Source of the DNA: Rhypophila decipiens
Lineage: Eukaryota; Ascomycota; Sordariomycetes; Sordariales; Naviculisporaceae
Assembly: GCA_033297075.1 (NCBI GenBank)
Contig: MU858057.1
Span: forward strand, 124,001-188,000
Direction of reading: 5' to 3'
Length of the DNA stretch: 64,000 nt
Shown piece after piece: positions 1 through 11,855 of the stretch. The first letter of the stretch is position 1; the number at the start of each line of letters is the position of its first letter. Position numbers and translations under genes: made by a program. The notes beneath the pieces are model-generated. The model worked only from the letters and a program-made list of their open reading frames with translations. It had not been told where the DNA came from and ran no database searches.

Positions 1-141
1 GAGTCAAACGCAGAGAGAATCCCGCGACGCCGTCTCCAAGACACCTCTGACTTTGTTGACATTGTCGCCGCCCGGCCCGTCAGCCTCGATTGAAAGGTCT
101 CTTCGCGTGCCCTTGACGGCTCCGGCCACGTCGTGGCAACC
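1..141. promoter_or_regulatory. 5' region of the chitin synthase gene
   Basis: These 141 bases precede the chosen ATG at 142 and have no in-frame upstream ATG joined to the coding frame. They are probably 5' leader and proximal promoter. In several Sordariomycetes the class V and class VII chitin synthases with myosin-like motors lie head to head, so this edge may be part of a shared divergent promoter. That partner would be outside the window and is not seen here. Confidence 0.4.
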
Positions 142-3100
142 ATGGCTCTCAATCTTCCGCCGCTCGGTGGTGGAGGAGGCGGAGGGGCTCACACTCAACC
201 TTCTCTCCCCTCGTTGCCGGCCCATCTCCAGTCGGACACTCACCTGACGGCACACCTGGCCAGTCGCTTCCACGTCTCGATTCCCGTTTCTCGCTTGTCG
301 TCCCACGCGCTCATTTCCATCAACACGTACACATCCAGCACGCCCAAGGGAGATGGCGCCAAGGAGTCCAGCGCCCAGGGCGGTGCAGAGGACATGGCCG
401 AACGGGCCTTTATCCGTCTAGGCCATCGTTCCGAGAACCAGGCGATTCTTTTCTTGTACGTCGTACAATCCTATTAACCATGTCAAATATCACTAACAAA
501 ACAACAGGGGAGAATCAGGCTCCGGCAAGACAACAATCCGCTCCCACCTCCTGACGGCACTGCTCAACAAATCCACCACGCCGCTCTCCCAAAAAGTATC
601 CCTGGCCGCCTACGTCTTCGATACCCTGACGACAACCAAGACAGCCACCACGCCCACCGCCTCCAAGGCCGGTCTATTCTACGAGCTGCAATACGATACG
701 TCGTCCACGACCAATCCCATTCTCATCGGTGCCAAGTTGCTCGATCACAGACTGGAGAGAAGCAGGATAGCTGATGTCCCCACGGGCGAACGCAATTTTC
801 ATGTCTTGTACTATCTCCTGGCTGGTACTTCAGCCGCGGAAAAGACCCATCTTGGTCTGGACGAGGTGGCTGGTGCGGGAGTGAACAAGAGATGGAAGTA
901 CCTCGGGCATCCTACCCAGCTGAAAGTGGGCATCAACGACGCCGAGGGCTTCCAATTGTTCAAGACAGCGCTCCGCAAGCTCGAGTTTCCACGCAGCGAA
1001 ATTGCAGAGATCTGCCAGATCCTCGCCAGCATCCTGCATATTGGACAGCTAGAGTTTGAGAGCACCTCCAGCACGACAGTGACGGGCGATGACAGCGGTG
1101 GATTCTCCCACGAGGGCGGACAGACAGTCACGGCAGTCAAGAACAAGGATGTCCTGGGCATCGTGGCTGCCTTTCTGGGCGTCAGCGCAAGTGACCTGCA
1201 AAGCACAATGGGCTACAAGACAAAAATGATTCACAAGGAGCGAGTGACCGTCATGCTGGACCCGTCGGGCGCGAGGGCCAATGCGAATGAACTCGCGCGT
1301 ACGCTCTACTCTTTGCTGGTGGCCTACGTGATTGAGACTATCAACCAGAAACTCTGCGCCGCGGAGGAGAGCATCGTCAACACCGTGTCGATTATCGATT
1401 TCCCGGGGTTCCAGCAGCAATCTTCTACTGGCTCGGCACTGGATCAGCTGCTTAACAATGCGGCCACGGAGAGTATCTATAACCTTGCTTTGCAAAACTT
1501 TTTTGACCGCAAGGCGGATATGCTCGAGACTGAGGAGGTCACTGTCCCTGCTACTTCGTACTTTGACAATTCGGATGCCGTGAAAGGCTTGCTAAAGCCC
1601 GGAAACGGTCTGCTCTCCATCCTCGACGACCAAACCCGCCGCCATCGCACCGACATGCAGTTGCTCGAGAGCTTGCGGAAGAGATTCGAGGGCAAGAACC
1701 CAGCTATCCAAGTTGGCTCAGCAACCGCCAAACTGCCCGGTAGCAATTTCTTGACGGAGAACACAACCGCCACCTTCACAGTCAAGCACTACGCCGGAGA
1801 GGTGGACTACCCCGTCAAGAACCTCGTCGAGGAAAACGGCGAGGTCATCTCGGGGGATCTGATGAACCTGATCAACTCGTCCAAGAGCGCCTTCGTGGCG
1901 CGACTGTTTGGACAAGAGGCTTTGCAGACTGTCGTTCATCCCCAGGAGCGGACGACGGTTATGCAGGCGAGTGTCAGTTCCAAACCGATGCGTGCGCCTA
2001 GTATCATGTCCCGCCGGGGACGGCCTGGTACGGCGAGAACGACGAGGCTGAGGCCGGAGAGGGAGATGAGTCTTGATCAGCAGCCTGAGGGGAGCGATGG
2101 CGGGGGTGAAGCTGCGGGCAGGCAGTCGACCAGCACCGCCAAGCATACCGAGCAGGGAGCCAGTGGACAGTTTCTGAGTGCGCTCGAGAACGTCACGCGC
2201 TCTTTTACCGCGCCCAACACGAATTGCTACTTTGTGTTTTGCCTCAAACCGAACGATCGCCGGATTGCGAACCAGTTTGACAGCAAGTGCGTGAGGGCGC
2301 AGGTGCAGACGTTTGGGATTGCCGAGATTAGTCAGCGGCTGCGGTCGGCAGATTTCAGCCTGTTCCTGCCGTTTGGCGAGTTTCTGGGGCTGGCCGACGC
2401 AGAGACTGTCCTGGTGGGGAGCGAGCGGGAAAAGGTCGAGATGGTGGTTGAGGACAAGCGCTGGCCGAGCAACGAGGTTGCTATCGGGTCGACTGGCGTT
2501 TTCTTGAGCGAGAGGTGCTGGATGGAGATTGCCCAGCTGAGTGACGAGTCCATCTCTGGACGCTATGGGGTCCAGTCCAACGCTGGGGACAGCATGACGC
2601 CCTCGAACCCGTTTGTTTCGAAGGAGAATCTGGTGGCCAGCTCCGGGGGTGCTACGCCCCAGATTTACAGTGACAAAAAGGGGGCGGGGTATTTTGGGAG
2701 CAATGATGTTGACGCGAGGTCTGACGCTGGGGTTTCGGCGTTTGGAGGCGGGGACATGTTCAAGAATCTTGACACCCGGGAGCAGATGGCTGAGCGGGGC
2801 AACGAGAAGGATCTGGTCGAGGTGGAGGAGTACAAGGACAGCCCGAGCCGTAAGCGGTGGGTGTTTTTGGTCTATCTGCTGACCTGGTTCATTCCCGACT
2901 TTGCTATTCGGCTGCTGGGGCGGATGCCGAGAAAGGACGTGCGCATGGCGTGGAGAGAGAAGCTGGCCATCAACATGATCATCTGGTTCAGCTGTCTCGT
3001 GGCGGCATTCTTTATTGTGGTTTTCCCCATGTTGATCTGCCCCAAGCAGTACGTCTACTCGCCGTCTGAGCTGACGGGATACAACGGCAAGGATGGAAAC

Positions 3101-5985
3101 ACGGCTTATGCGTCGCTGCGTGGCGTCGTTCTTGACATTGGCGCTTTTTCGACCAAGCACTACCCGCCCATCATCCAGCCCAAGGAGCTCGTCAAGTACG
3201 GCGGCATGGACATCACTGCGCTCTTCCCCGTGCAGGTCTCGGCCTTGTGCAGCGGCAAGTTCATCGACGGCAAGCCCGGCTACATCGACGACACGGTCAC
3301 GCTCGACTTTAAGCAGGAGAACAACACGGGGTCCCTCAACACGCTCGATCCGCGGGATCTCAACGCGCGGTACCACGACTTCCGCGAGCACACCAGCGAC
3401 CCGCGCAAGGACTGGTTCCAGGAGAAGTTTATGGAGCTCAAGGCCAGCTACATGGTCGGCCGTGTCGGCTATTCGCCGCAGTACATCAAGACGCTGGCCG
3501 ACAAGCAAAACGCGATTGCCATCCTCAACAACAAGGTCTACGACCTGACGCAGTACATCAAAGGCGGCAACAGGATCAAGACCAAGAACGGCGAGGACCC
3601 CCCTCCCGGCGCAGACGTCAACTTTATGACTTTCGACGCGGTTGAGATGTTCCGCCAGATGTCAGGTCAGGACATCACCCGCAAGTGGACGGAACGGGCC
3701 TGGACCACTCACGAGGGCTTCTCGGAGCAAACCGCCATGGAGACCTGCCTCGACAATCTGTTCTACGTGGGCGAGGTCGACACGCGCAATTCCACCAGAT
3801 GCCAGTTCTCCGAGTATCTCGTCCTCGCAGTCTCGATCCTCCTCGCCTCGGTCATCGGCTTCAAGTTCTTCGCCGCCTTGCAGTTTGGCAGCAAAAACGT
3901 GCCGGAAAACATCGACAAGTTTGTCATGTGCCAGATCCCGGCTTACACCGAAGACGAAGACTCGCTCCGCCGCGCCATCGATTCCGCCGCCCGCATGCGC
4001 TACGACGACAAGCGCAAATTGCTAGTCATCATCTGCGACGGCATGATCATCGGCCAGGGCAACGACCGCCCTACGCCCCGCATCGTGCTGGACATTTTGG
4101 GCGTGTCCGAGACCGTCGACCCCGAGCCTCTGTCGTTTGAATCCCTAGGCGAAGGTCTAAAGCAGCACAACATGGGCAAGGTCTACTCTGGTCTGTACGA
4201 AGTCCAGGGCCACATCGTGCCCTTCTTGGTCGTCGTAAAAGTCGGCAAGCCCAGCGAGGTATCCCGCCCAGGCAACCGCGGCAAGCGAGACTCCCAGATG
4301 ATCATCATGCGCTTCCTCAACAGGGTCCACTACAACCTCGCCATGTCCCCGCTGGAGCTGGAAATGTACCATCAGATCAGGAACGTCATCGGCGTGAACC
4401 CGACCTTTTACGAGTACATGTTCCAGATCGACGCCGACACGGTCGTCGCCCCCGACTCTGCGACCCGCATGGTGGCCGCTTTCCTCGACGACACAAGACT
4501 CATTGCCGTCTGTGGAGAAACAGCCCTCACGAACGCGAAATCGTCCTTTGTTACCATGATCCAGGTGTACGAGTACTACATCAGTCACAACCTCTCCAAG
4601 GCATTCGAATCTCTCTTCGGATCCGTAACCTGTCTACCGGGCTGTTTCAGCATGTACCGCATCCGCGCAGCAGAAACCGGCAAGCCGCTCTTCGTCTCGC
4701 GCGAGGTGGTCGAAGCCTACAGCACCATCCGCGTCGACACGCTGCACATGAAGAACCTGCTCCACCTGGGCGAAGATCGCTACCTCACGACGCTGCTCCT
4801 CAAATTCCATTCCAAGTACAAGACAAAATACATCTTTTCCGCCCACGCCTGGACCATCGCCCCCGACTCGTGGCAGGTCTTCCTGTCCCAGCGCAGAAGA
4901 TGGATCAACTCGACGGTGCACAACCTCATGGAGCTCATCCCGCTCAACCAGCTCTGCGGCTTCTGCTGCTTCTCCATGCGCTTCATCGTCTTTGTCGACC
5001 TCCTCTCCACCATTGTGCAGCCCGTCACGATCGCCTACATCGTCTACCTGATCGTCCTGGTGTCGCGCAACGCCACCGTCGTGCCGGTGACGGCCTTTGT
5101 CCTGCTGGGCGCTATTTACGGCCTGCAGGCCATCATCTTTATCATGCGGCGCAAGTGGGAGATGATAGGCTGGATGATCCTCTACGTCCTTGCCGTGCCC
5201 GTCTTTTCCTTTGCGCTCCCGCTGTATGCCTTTTGGCACATGGACGATTTCAACTGGGGCAATACACGCGTTGTGGCGGGCGATGGCGGGAAGAAGGTTG
5301 TCATCACTGACGAAGGGAAATTCGACCCTGCGAGCATTCCGCGCAAGAAGTGGGAGGAGTATCAGGCTGAGCTGTGGGATGCTAACCAGGGGTCACAACT
5401 TGGTAGAGGGGGAGGTTATGGTGGTGGTGATGATGCGCGCTCTGAAGTCTCGGGATTCTCGTACGCGACCAAGCAGGGCGCGCTGGTGAGCGAGTATGGG
5501 TTCTATGGGAATCCGGGAGGAGGATATCCGTCTAGGCCGGGGAGTACCACTGGTTTCCAGTACACGGACAAGACGCCCCTCCCGCAGATGAACCAGAACC
5601 AGAGCAGGATGTCGTTTGCGGCGTCGGAGATGTTGATGCCTGGTGCTGGAGCAGCAAACAGGACGAGCCAGTTTGGGGGGTCGCAGTTCTTTGCTGGCAC
5701 GCCGGGCGAGGGAGGTGTCGAGATGGCGAATCTTGCGGGCTTGCCGAGTGATGACGCGCTGCTTGCTGAGATTCGTGAGATTCTGAGGACGGCTGATTTG
5801 ATGACTGTTACTAAGAAGGGTATCAAGTTGGAACTGGAGAGGAGGTATGGATGCTCGCTTGATACACGGAGGGCGTATATCAATAGTGGTATGTTTTTTT
5901 TCCGTCTCCCGTTTTGAGGTTTGAAAGAGTTGAAGCTAACTATGTGAACGCAGCTACGGAAGCACTTTTGAGTGGACAACTTTAG
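142..5985 (+). CDS. chsV: Class V chitin synthase with N-terminal myosin-motor-like domain
   Basis: This membrane enzyme polymerises UDP-GlcNAc into cell-wall chitin, mainly at tips and septa in filamentous fungi. Exons are 142-455, 508-5888 and 5954-5985, giving 1908 residues, which suits class V (about 1850-1900). The start ATG opens a family-like N-terminus ([10 protein letters not shown]). The myosin P-loop GESGSGKTT is at about residues 106-114 and a switch-II-like DFPGFQ lies near 400; a classical switch I is not seen. Two membrane segments follow at about 889-950, then a cytochrome-b5-like stretch at about 1080-1150. The glycosyltransferase core carries the catalytic QRRRW motif at 1566-1570. 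Three C-terminal membrane segments span about 1603-1683. A DEK-C-like tail ends in a 10-codon last exon (ALLSGQL). The intact P-loop favours class V over class VII. Gene identity is very secure; the class is well supported. Confidence 0.96.
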
Positions 5986-6504
5986 ACTGCTCTTTGTCTC
6001 TGCATTGCACCTGCCATTTTTGTGCTTGATTTTTTTGGAGTCAGTTGGTCGGGTCGACGTGCATGGTGGCCATATTTGATGCTATCTGATGCTGATCATA
6101 TACAAATAAGGAAGATTTAAACAAGACAAAAAAATAATCATGTAATGGAGGAAAGAAAATGTGCGGTGTTTCCTTTGGAACTTGTCTTTCGTTTTATTTT
6201 GGATGGTTAATCTTTTTTTCCTATTTGTCTGCAGTGGTTTGGTTCTCTTTTATCTTCGTCTTCATGTTACAATAAACTTACATGTCATTATAATTCATCC
6301 GCATTACATGCTTATTTCAATCACAAGATTTACTACTCAAGAATCATACCGCAAGATTGGATGGTTCTAAGTTCTGTCCTGGGTTTGTACTGGTCTGCAT
6401 GTTCAAGGTGAGGGGGGGCTCGACGTCAACTTTCCTGGGGAAAAGGACAAGCTTGGCGTTGGATATTGTCGAAACACCATCTGCTCAACTGCCTTTCCAG
6501 CTCG

Positions 6505-6557
6505 CTTCTTTCTTTAACATGTCACTCCAGTCCTTCTTGTCGACTGGGCAAGACGGC
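6505..6557. repeat. 53-bp direct repeat, copy 1
   Basis: This copy matches 6793-6845 with three mismatches over 53 bp, 288 bp apart. On the minus strand both copies encode the same 17-residue peptide except for one P/S change. Two of the three differences are silent third-base changes. After the shared part this copy ends in ASWKGS and a stop. Confidence 0.8.
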
Positions 6558-6792
6558 GAAAGGTGAATATCGTGCTGGAGGACATGGATAAGAGCTTAAA
6601 GTAGGTGGAGGTGTTGTGTGCTGCTGGCGCTTGGGGGAAACGTTGAGGCAGTGAAGGGAAGAAGAATTCTTGAGTAAATCTGCGAACATGAGGATACAGA
6701 TCGAGATGGGCAAGTACGGTGATGGAGCGAGTGGTGGTTTTGCACTGAACTTAACGATTACTGATCTCAGAAGGTGTATTATATATGTTTCT

Positions 6793-6845
6793 CTTCTTTC
6801 TTTAACATGTCACTCCAGTCTTTCTTGTCGACTGAGCATGACGGC
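6793..6845. repeat. 53-bp direct repeat, copy 2
   Basis: Second copy of the repeat at 6505-6557. On the minus strand it reads PSCSVDKKDWSDMLKKE, then EKHI and a stop, so the two copies end differently after the conserved stretch. Confidence 0.8.
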
Positions 6846-9842
6846 AGATGAAAGAAACTGACGTTGCACAAGGAAAGGGCCGCCAGCCCTCTCGTATAAA
6901 GGACTGGAGAGAAAGAGGAGACCTGTTTACCTTTCTGGGCTTGAGCTTGTTTGTAAAAGGGGTCAACAAGCGACAGTGTAACGGCAGAGATGCGGATTAC
7001 CGGCCTTGGGGGATTAGTGACTGTTTGCGGCTTTCGTGTCCGTGGGGTTCATCGAGTCTTGGGACGGTAGTAGGAAGGTGCTGCTTAGTGTCGGGTTCAA
7101 GCGGTGAAGTGAATGTCAAGACTGCCAATTTCGGCATGTCATGCTGCAATGTTGAAGGCGGTCATCAAAATGCTACCTTCAAGTTGCCTCGCCGAGGTTA
7201 TTATCTCCTGGCTTGGGAGGTGGACCGGTGGATATCTCCCAGTTTGCTGGGAGACGGGTTGCATATGAGATGGATGACTGTTTCTTCCAAGACACAAAAC
7301 AGCCTGACAGCCTTATTATTGGCTTCATGTCAGCCAGATGCAGGAACAGATCCAGACTGAAGATGTTCTGAACCTGGTCATAGTCATCACCACGCCGCAA
7401 CAGTACGTCCACATTTCAACGTCGCGGCCCGCCTCTCCGGTCAGGTACTGGGATGTGTCGAGTGAATCGTCCGTTGGTGACACCAACACGTTTTTCTTTG
7501 ATATAGTGCTGGGGAGATCTTTGGTTGGTCTGGATGCAAGCCTGGTGTTCAGGGTGAGCTGAGTGATCCTGGCGCCGGCGATTTCTTGCGTTGCGATCCT
7601 GGGAAAATTCACCGTGGTCCTTGTGTATTGGAGAAAGCCACAGGTTGGGTTGTGTCCATACCTAGGTGAGGGTGTGATGATGCAGTAAGACGGCGGAATC
7701 CAGGTGGACGTCTAGGGCGGATGGGGCGGAGTTGGTGTTGATACCGGGTTCGCAACTCTTGTCGTTATTCTTCCCCAGACTTTACCAGACTCGAATTCTC
7801 GGTCCAACCTAAACTGCAATCGATATCTGAGCGGTGGGTATCAGCAAGGATGCAAGCCCTGCGTAAATTGCATGCCTCAACGACCACTCATGACCCGGGG
7901 ACGGGATATTTCTAAACGAACATGCAGGTCGACTCACTAGTCTGTACAGAATCGACATCATGCATACGGCTGCAACGGTCGAGGTCCCCATAGGCTCTGT
8001 TGCCTTTTCCTTGACGGACCAACATTGTGATATCTCGTCTTTGACTATCCAGGTACAGTACGAGATGCAGCTATTGTACGGACCGGTCCGCTTGTAGTCG
8101 GTGGTGGATTCCGATTCCCCCTTGTGATTGTTTTGGTCGGTTTACCATTTTAATTTAAAGAATTCTCCTAGCCCGGCGACTGGACTGGGCTGAGATAGAG
8201 TTGCAAGCGCAGCGGTTCGGCTCGAGGAAAGTCGCTCGCTTGAAAGCTTGCTTGTCTCGGTTGCTACTCAGTCCCGCTCCCGGAGGTTTACTTAGAGCTA
8301 TCTTCAATGTCGGCCAATGGGAAGAGGCAGATAAGTAACAATCTCGTGAGCGATTAACAATCCAGGGGTCTTCTTCGTCCAGTCCCTTCTTAGTCCCACG
8401 TAAGCGTACCGTTCTCGAGTTATGGGCTAACCATGTGCGTACCTTGCCGTATTCTTCCATATCCACGCCATCGACTTCTGAGGGGATCTGGTGGACTGAT
8501 GTGCTTCAATATTGCGACTGTTCCAAAGATGATGTGAGCCCCCCCGCGCTCACTCGAAGCGAGGCAGACTATGGATGTAGTCTTGTTTGGGACTACGGTA
8601 TGCAGGGCTATCTATCTGTACCAGGTCAAATCACGTACAGCTGAACCTCTGTATGTCGAAATAGAGTCTACTGCAAGTGAAGCGTTGTGAAGATTATGTA
8701 ACGCCCCCCAACCGGCAAATGTTCAGACAAAGGGCCTGGGCATCCCACACCCCCCAATCAGCACTTGGACGTACATACATGTTCAGGAGTGTACCTGGTA
8801 TGCATGCATCGTGGGGGCTTACTACCTGCTACCTTCAAGTCAGCCAACCCATGGACTGAGTGAAGACAGGTACATGGACCAACAATCTCATAGCTTTATC
8901 AAGTAAATTACTACCCTACACACTCAACGGCACACACACAGACGCACACTTGGTAACACAGGGTACTAAGCGCGGATTACCAAGATGGGCATGGTCAAGA
9001 GGATGGCTGTCTCGTATACTTGCTAGTAGTAGGACATGAACCACGCCATGGACCACAACTACGACGTCTTGGCTTACTGGACTATAGATTCGTGCTTGAA
9101 GCAAGGTGCATACAAACCTGGACTTGAAGCTGGGCTGTGCCTTTTATGAATAATAACTAGATTCTCAGGACCAATGAGAGGGATAGGACGTAGGTTAGTA
9201 CCCTGGCAGTCTCTCTCAACCCCTCCTTAACCTGGACTCTACAAGTCGAGCTAACGCCCAACAGGTGTGAATATCCTCACAATCTCACTACATGTCTACA
9301 TGGGATGATGGGACGAACCATGATCTCGCCCGGGGTCGTTACTCAGCTGATGCTGTCAAGGCTCAGTGATACCCCCAGCCACGCAGGCAGGACGCTCCTC
9401 GCTACCGACTTCAGACCTCAGATGATGGTCTCTTTGTGGATAAGAGAATGCAATATTTGTGTCAAGATAAGCACACATGAACACACCGATGGCTGCTAGT
9501 GCCCTTGGCAAAGGGGGCAAAGTTGACAACCACGGGAGGCACATTCTCAACGTCAAGTAAATCTTGTTCACCTCATGTCTCGGTGAGGGCCTGCTCGTCC
9601 ACATCGGTTTCAACAAACGCCACGCGGATATACGGGATCAAGAAGCCGCAAAGATACCGAGACAACATGCTGGATGGGGAAGACAGGGAAAGACGGACCT
9701 CGAGCTCATCTCGTGCTCACCATTGCGGGAAACGAGGACCGTCTCACTGCCTCTGAGCAGGTTCAGGGGTGCCCTAGCACCGCAAGATTGATACATGTAC
9801 CCAGATAGGCAAGGGACCAGCTGAGGGAATCTCGAGCTGGTC

Positions 9843-9849
9843 TATATAA
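9843..9849 (+). promoter_or_regulatory. TATA box of the secreted HEIAH-protein gene
   Basis: TATATAA lies about 107 bp before the ATG at 9956 and is followed by a CT-rich leader, as is common in strongly expressed fungal genes. Function is inferred from position only. Confidence 0.5.
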
Positions 9850-9955
9850 GAGACGAGATCTGCCCACCTTGCTCTCAACATGTCTTGACTCTCACCACCG
9901 CCTCTCCCGCTGGTCTCTCCTCAACCTCCATCCAGCCCTATCCTCCCCATCCATC

Positions 9956-11261
9956 ATGTACCCTTCTTCCAGCAGCGGCTCTGCCCGCAGCCAGGTCCTG
10001 GCCGGGCTCGTGGCTCTCGCCGGCTCGGCCAGCGGCCAGCTGTCTACCAGACCGGCCGTCTTTCCCGGGCTGGACATTCTCGGCCCGGGCATCTCGAGCA
10101 ACCTCCCGCTTACTACGGCCAGCAGCGTCATGTGGGCCACAGGATGTAAGTTGGTTGACCTTGATACATGATTCTAAAAGTAAATCTAACATGTCTCCTT
10201 GCGATAGACATCCCCATGTACTGCAAGTACGAAGCCGGAGCCCAGGGCGTCTCGCCCTACGACATCCAAGTGTTCAACATCACCTACAGTGACTGCAGCA
10301 CTGTAAGCCTGTCTCCTCACCTTTCCTCACCTTTCCAGTCCCGCTTCGTTCTTACTAACAGCCACACACACAGCCATGGGTCTTTTGCAGACACAAGGAC
10401 AGTCCCACCAGCCAGACCGACATGATCAACCAATTCGGTCGTCTGCCCGTCAAGATGCGCAACTATGTCCGACACGTCATCTGTTAGTGTCTTCCCCCTT
10501 TCCTCTCATACAACTTGAAAGAAACCTCAACTAACAAATAATATTTGTCAGCCATCCCAACAGGAGGAGGAGCCCACGCCTGGTCCGGCGTAGGCGACAT
10601 CATGATCCGCGGCGCCGTGACGACCGCGCAGGCCCTGACGGTCTGGATCCACGAGATAGCGCACTGCATCGACAACCACAACGGGCCGGGGGGGACAAGC
10701 GACTTCTCCGCCACCTCGACCTGGCTGACGGCCTTCAACGCCGACACGGCCGTGCCCGACGGCTACGCGACGACCAGCCAGGCCGAGAACTTTGCCCAAA
10801 ACACCGTCGTGGCCTTGTACGACAGGCTCAACACCCTCACGGGGGGCATCTGGGGCCAGCCCTACGACGTCTGGAAGATCCAGAACCAATTCACCGCTGT
10901 CGAGACCAAGCTCGGCAGCCAGCTCTTGCCCGGCGGGACTTGTTCCCGGGGTATCTACTCGGGCGTCACCGTCTCTAGCCCTGTTGTCTGTGCTGGCCCG
11001 CTGTCGACTGCTTGTCTGGCGGCTGGGTACCCGCTCAAGAAGCGCGGGAATGGACGGGCTGCGGTGGAGGAGATTGAGAAGCGGGCTGTGGGTGTTTTGG
11101 AGAGCAGGAAGTTGACCCTGGCCGATGTCCCTGCTAATCGGACGACTGCGGCTGACAAGGCCAAGAGCTATCGCGGTCCGTTGCCCAAGGGGGTCGATGC
11201 GAATGCCCCGTATCCGCTTAATTGCGCCAATCCGGTGCTTCCTGATTTCTGGACTTATTAA
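9956..11261 (+). CDS. Secreted HExxH metalloprotease-like protein, possible con-13 relative
   Basis: The gene has four exons (9956-10145, 10208-10302, 10374-10482, 10552-11261), giving 367 residues. The N-terminus is a signal peptide: a short polar start, a hydrophobic LAGLVALAGSASG core, then cleavage near residue 28. The key motif is HEIAHCID at 165-172, an HExxH zinc-binding signature. A Glu in AENFAQ at about 210 is placed where gluzincin-type peptidases carry the third zinc ligand. Cysteines in the mature part could form disulfides. The C-terminal third holds a KKR dibasic site and a basic stretch, so processing is possible. From memory it resembles the conidiation-specific con-13 group of Sordariomycetes, but this was not checked, and peptidase activity is inferred. 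Introns have GT..AG ends and ctaac/actaac branch sites. It converges on the MFS gene. Confidence 0.85.
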
Positions 11262-11855
11262 GCTGGGCGGGAATTGAGGATGGAGGTAATGCAGTGTGAG
11301 CGGAGTTGGCTGGATATTTGGATAGGAACACGACGAGGTGATGAGCAGATGAGGTGATGAGCAGATGAAGCGAGCAAGTTGGTTGGCTGGGGTGTCATTT
11401 ACCGATATTGTGTTTCCTTGGTGTTGTCTTCTTATAGTTCAAGAGCCAGGGGGAGAATATTCAACATAATTCTCTTCCTTGCCCCCCTTTGAATACACCT
11501 TTTTATCTGCACAAACTCTGTGTTTTTTGTGTGCCCGCAATCCGCATGTTTTGATGAAATTGTTCAGTCCGGAGTGTATGGAAACGTCTTTGTACAAGTG
11601 TCGATATTGTAGAGACTTTTAGCTTAATCCATCCATGGTCCGTAATTGCAAAGTAAACAAGCCCCTGAATGCGGCCCCAGCACACACCGCCCACCAAGAA
11701 CAAAAACCTTGGGTATTTTCCAGAGGGGAATAAAAAAAAGAACCACCGTAAACGAAAAGGGTAACAGTGATTGTACGCCAACAAACCGCCACTAGAACCA
11801 TGGTTTTGTCATCTTGTAAAGTCTTTATATTCAAAAAACTAAAAAGAAATGAAAT
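11262..11855. other. Convergent intergenic region (594 bp)
   Basis: Shared 3' flank between the HEIAH protein (+) and the MFS transporter (-). It is AT-rich toward the right and holds a 16-bp unit repeated twice. No gene is seen. Confidence 0.7.
11335..11366. repeat. Tandem repeat, 2 x 16 bp
   Basis: The unit GAGGTGATGAGCAGAT occurs twice exactly in tandem, about 75 bp after the stop codon of the preceding gene, probably within its 3' untranslated region. Confidence 0.85.

Larger units (their letters stand above)
6350..7760 (-). pseudogene. Coding-like minus-strand remnants, family unknown
   Basis: Reading down the minus strand from a possible acceptor (ccctag) just before about 7710, an open frame of roughly 100 codons runs to about 7407. 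It contains NFPRIATQEIAG, LTLNTRLASRPTKDLP and VSPTDDSLDTSQYL. A shift to another frame then continues as VDVLLRRGDDYDQVQNIF. A second stretch near 6370-6470 reads VLFPRKVDVEPPLTLN and loosely resembles the FPR...LTLN part of the first. Two 53-bp near-identical copies inside the region both encode PSC(P/S)VDKKDWSDMLKKE. The composition looks protein-like, but there is no complete gene model and the family is not recognised. It may be a decayed or internally duplicated gene, or a real gene with introns that were not resolved. A 170-codon plus-strand frame (6848-7360) competes for part of the region. Confidence 0.3.
5986..9955. other. 3.97-kb intergenic region, no secure gene
   Basis: Nothing here could be assigned to a known gene. 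The first few hundred bases are T-rich 3' flank of the chitin synthase. From about 6350 to 7760 the minus strand reads in short coding-like stretches with duplicated segments (separate entry). From 7800 to 9840 no feature stands out. A TATA box for the next gene sits at 9843-9849. Confidence 0.6.

Noticed and set aside
1718..3508. 596-codon open frame on the minus strand inside the chitin synthase
   Set aside because: It is fully antisense to the conserved motor and membrane-spanning coding sequence, which has clear motifs. The long antisense frame follows from the codon bias of the real gene.
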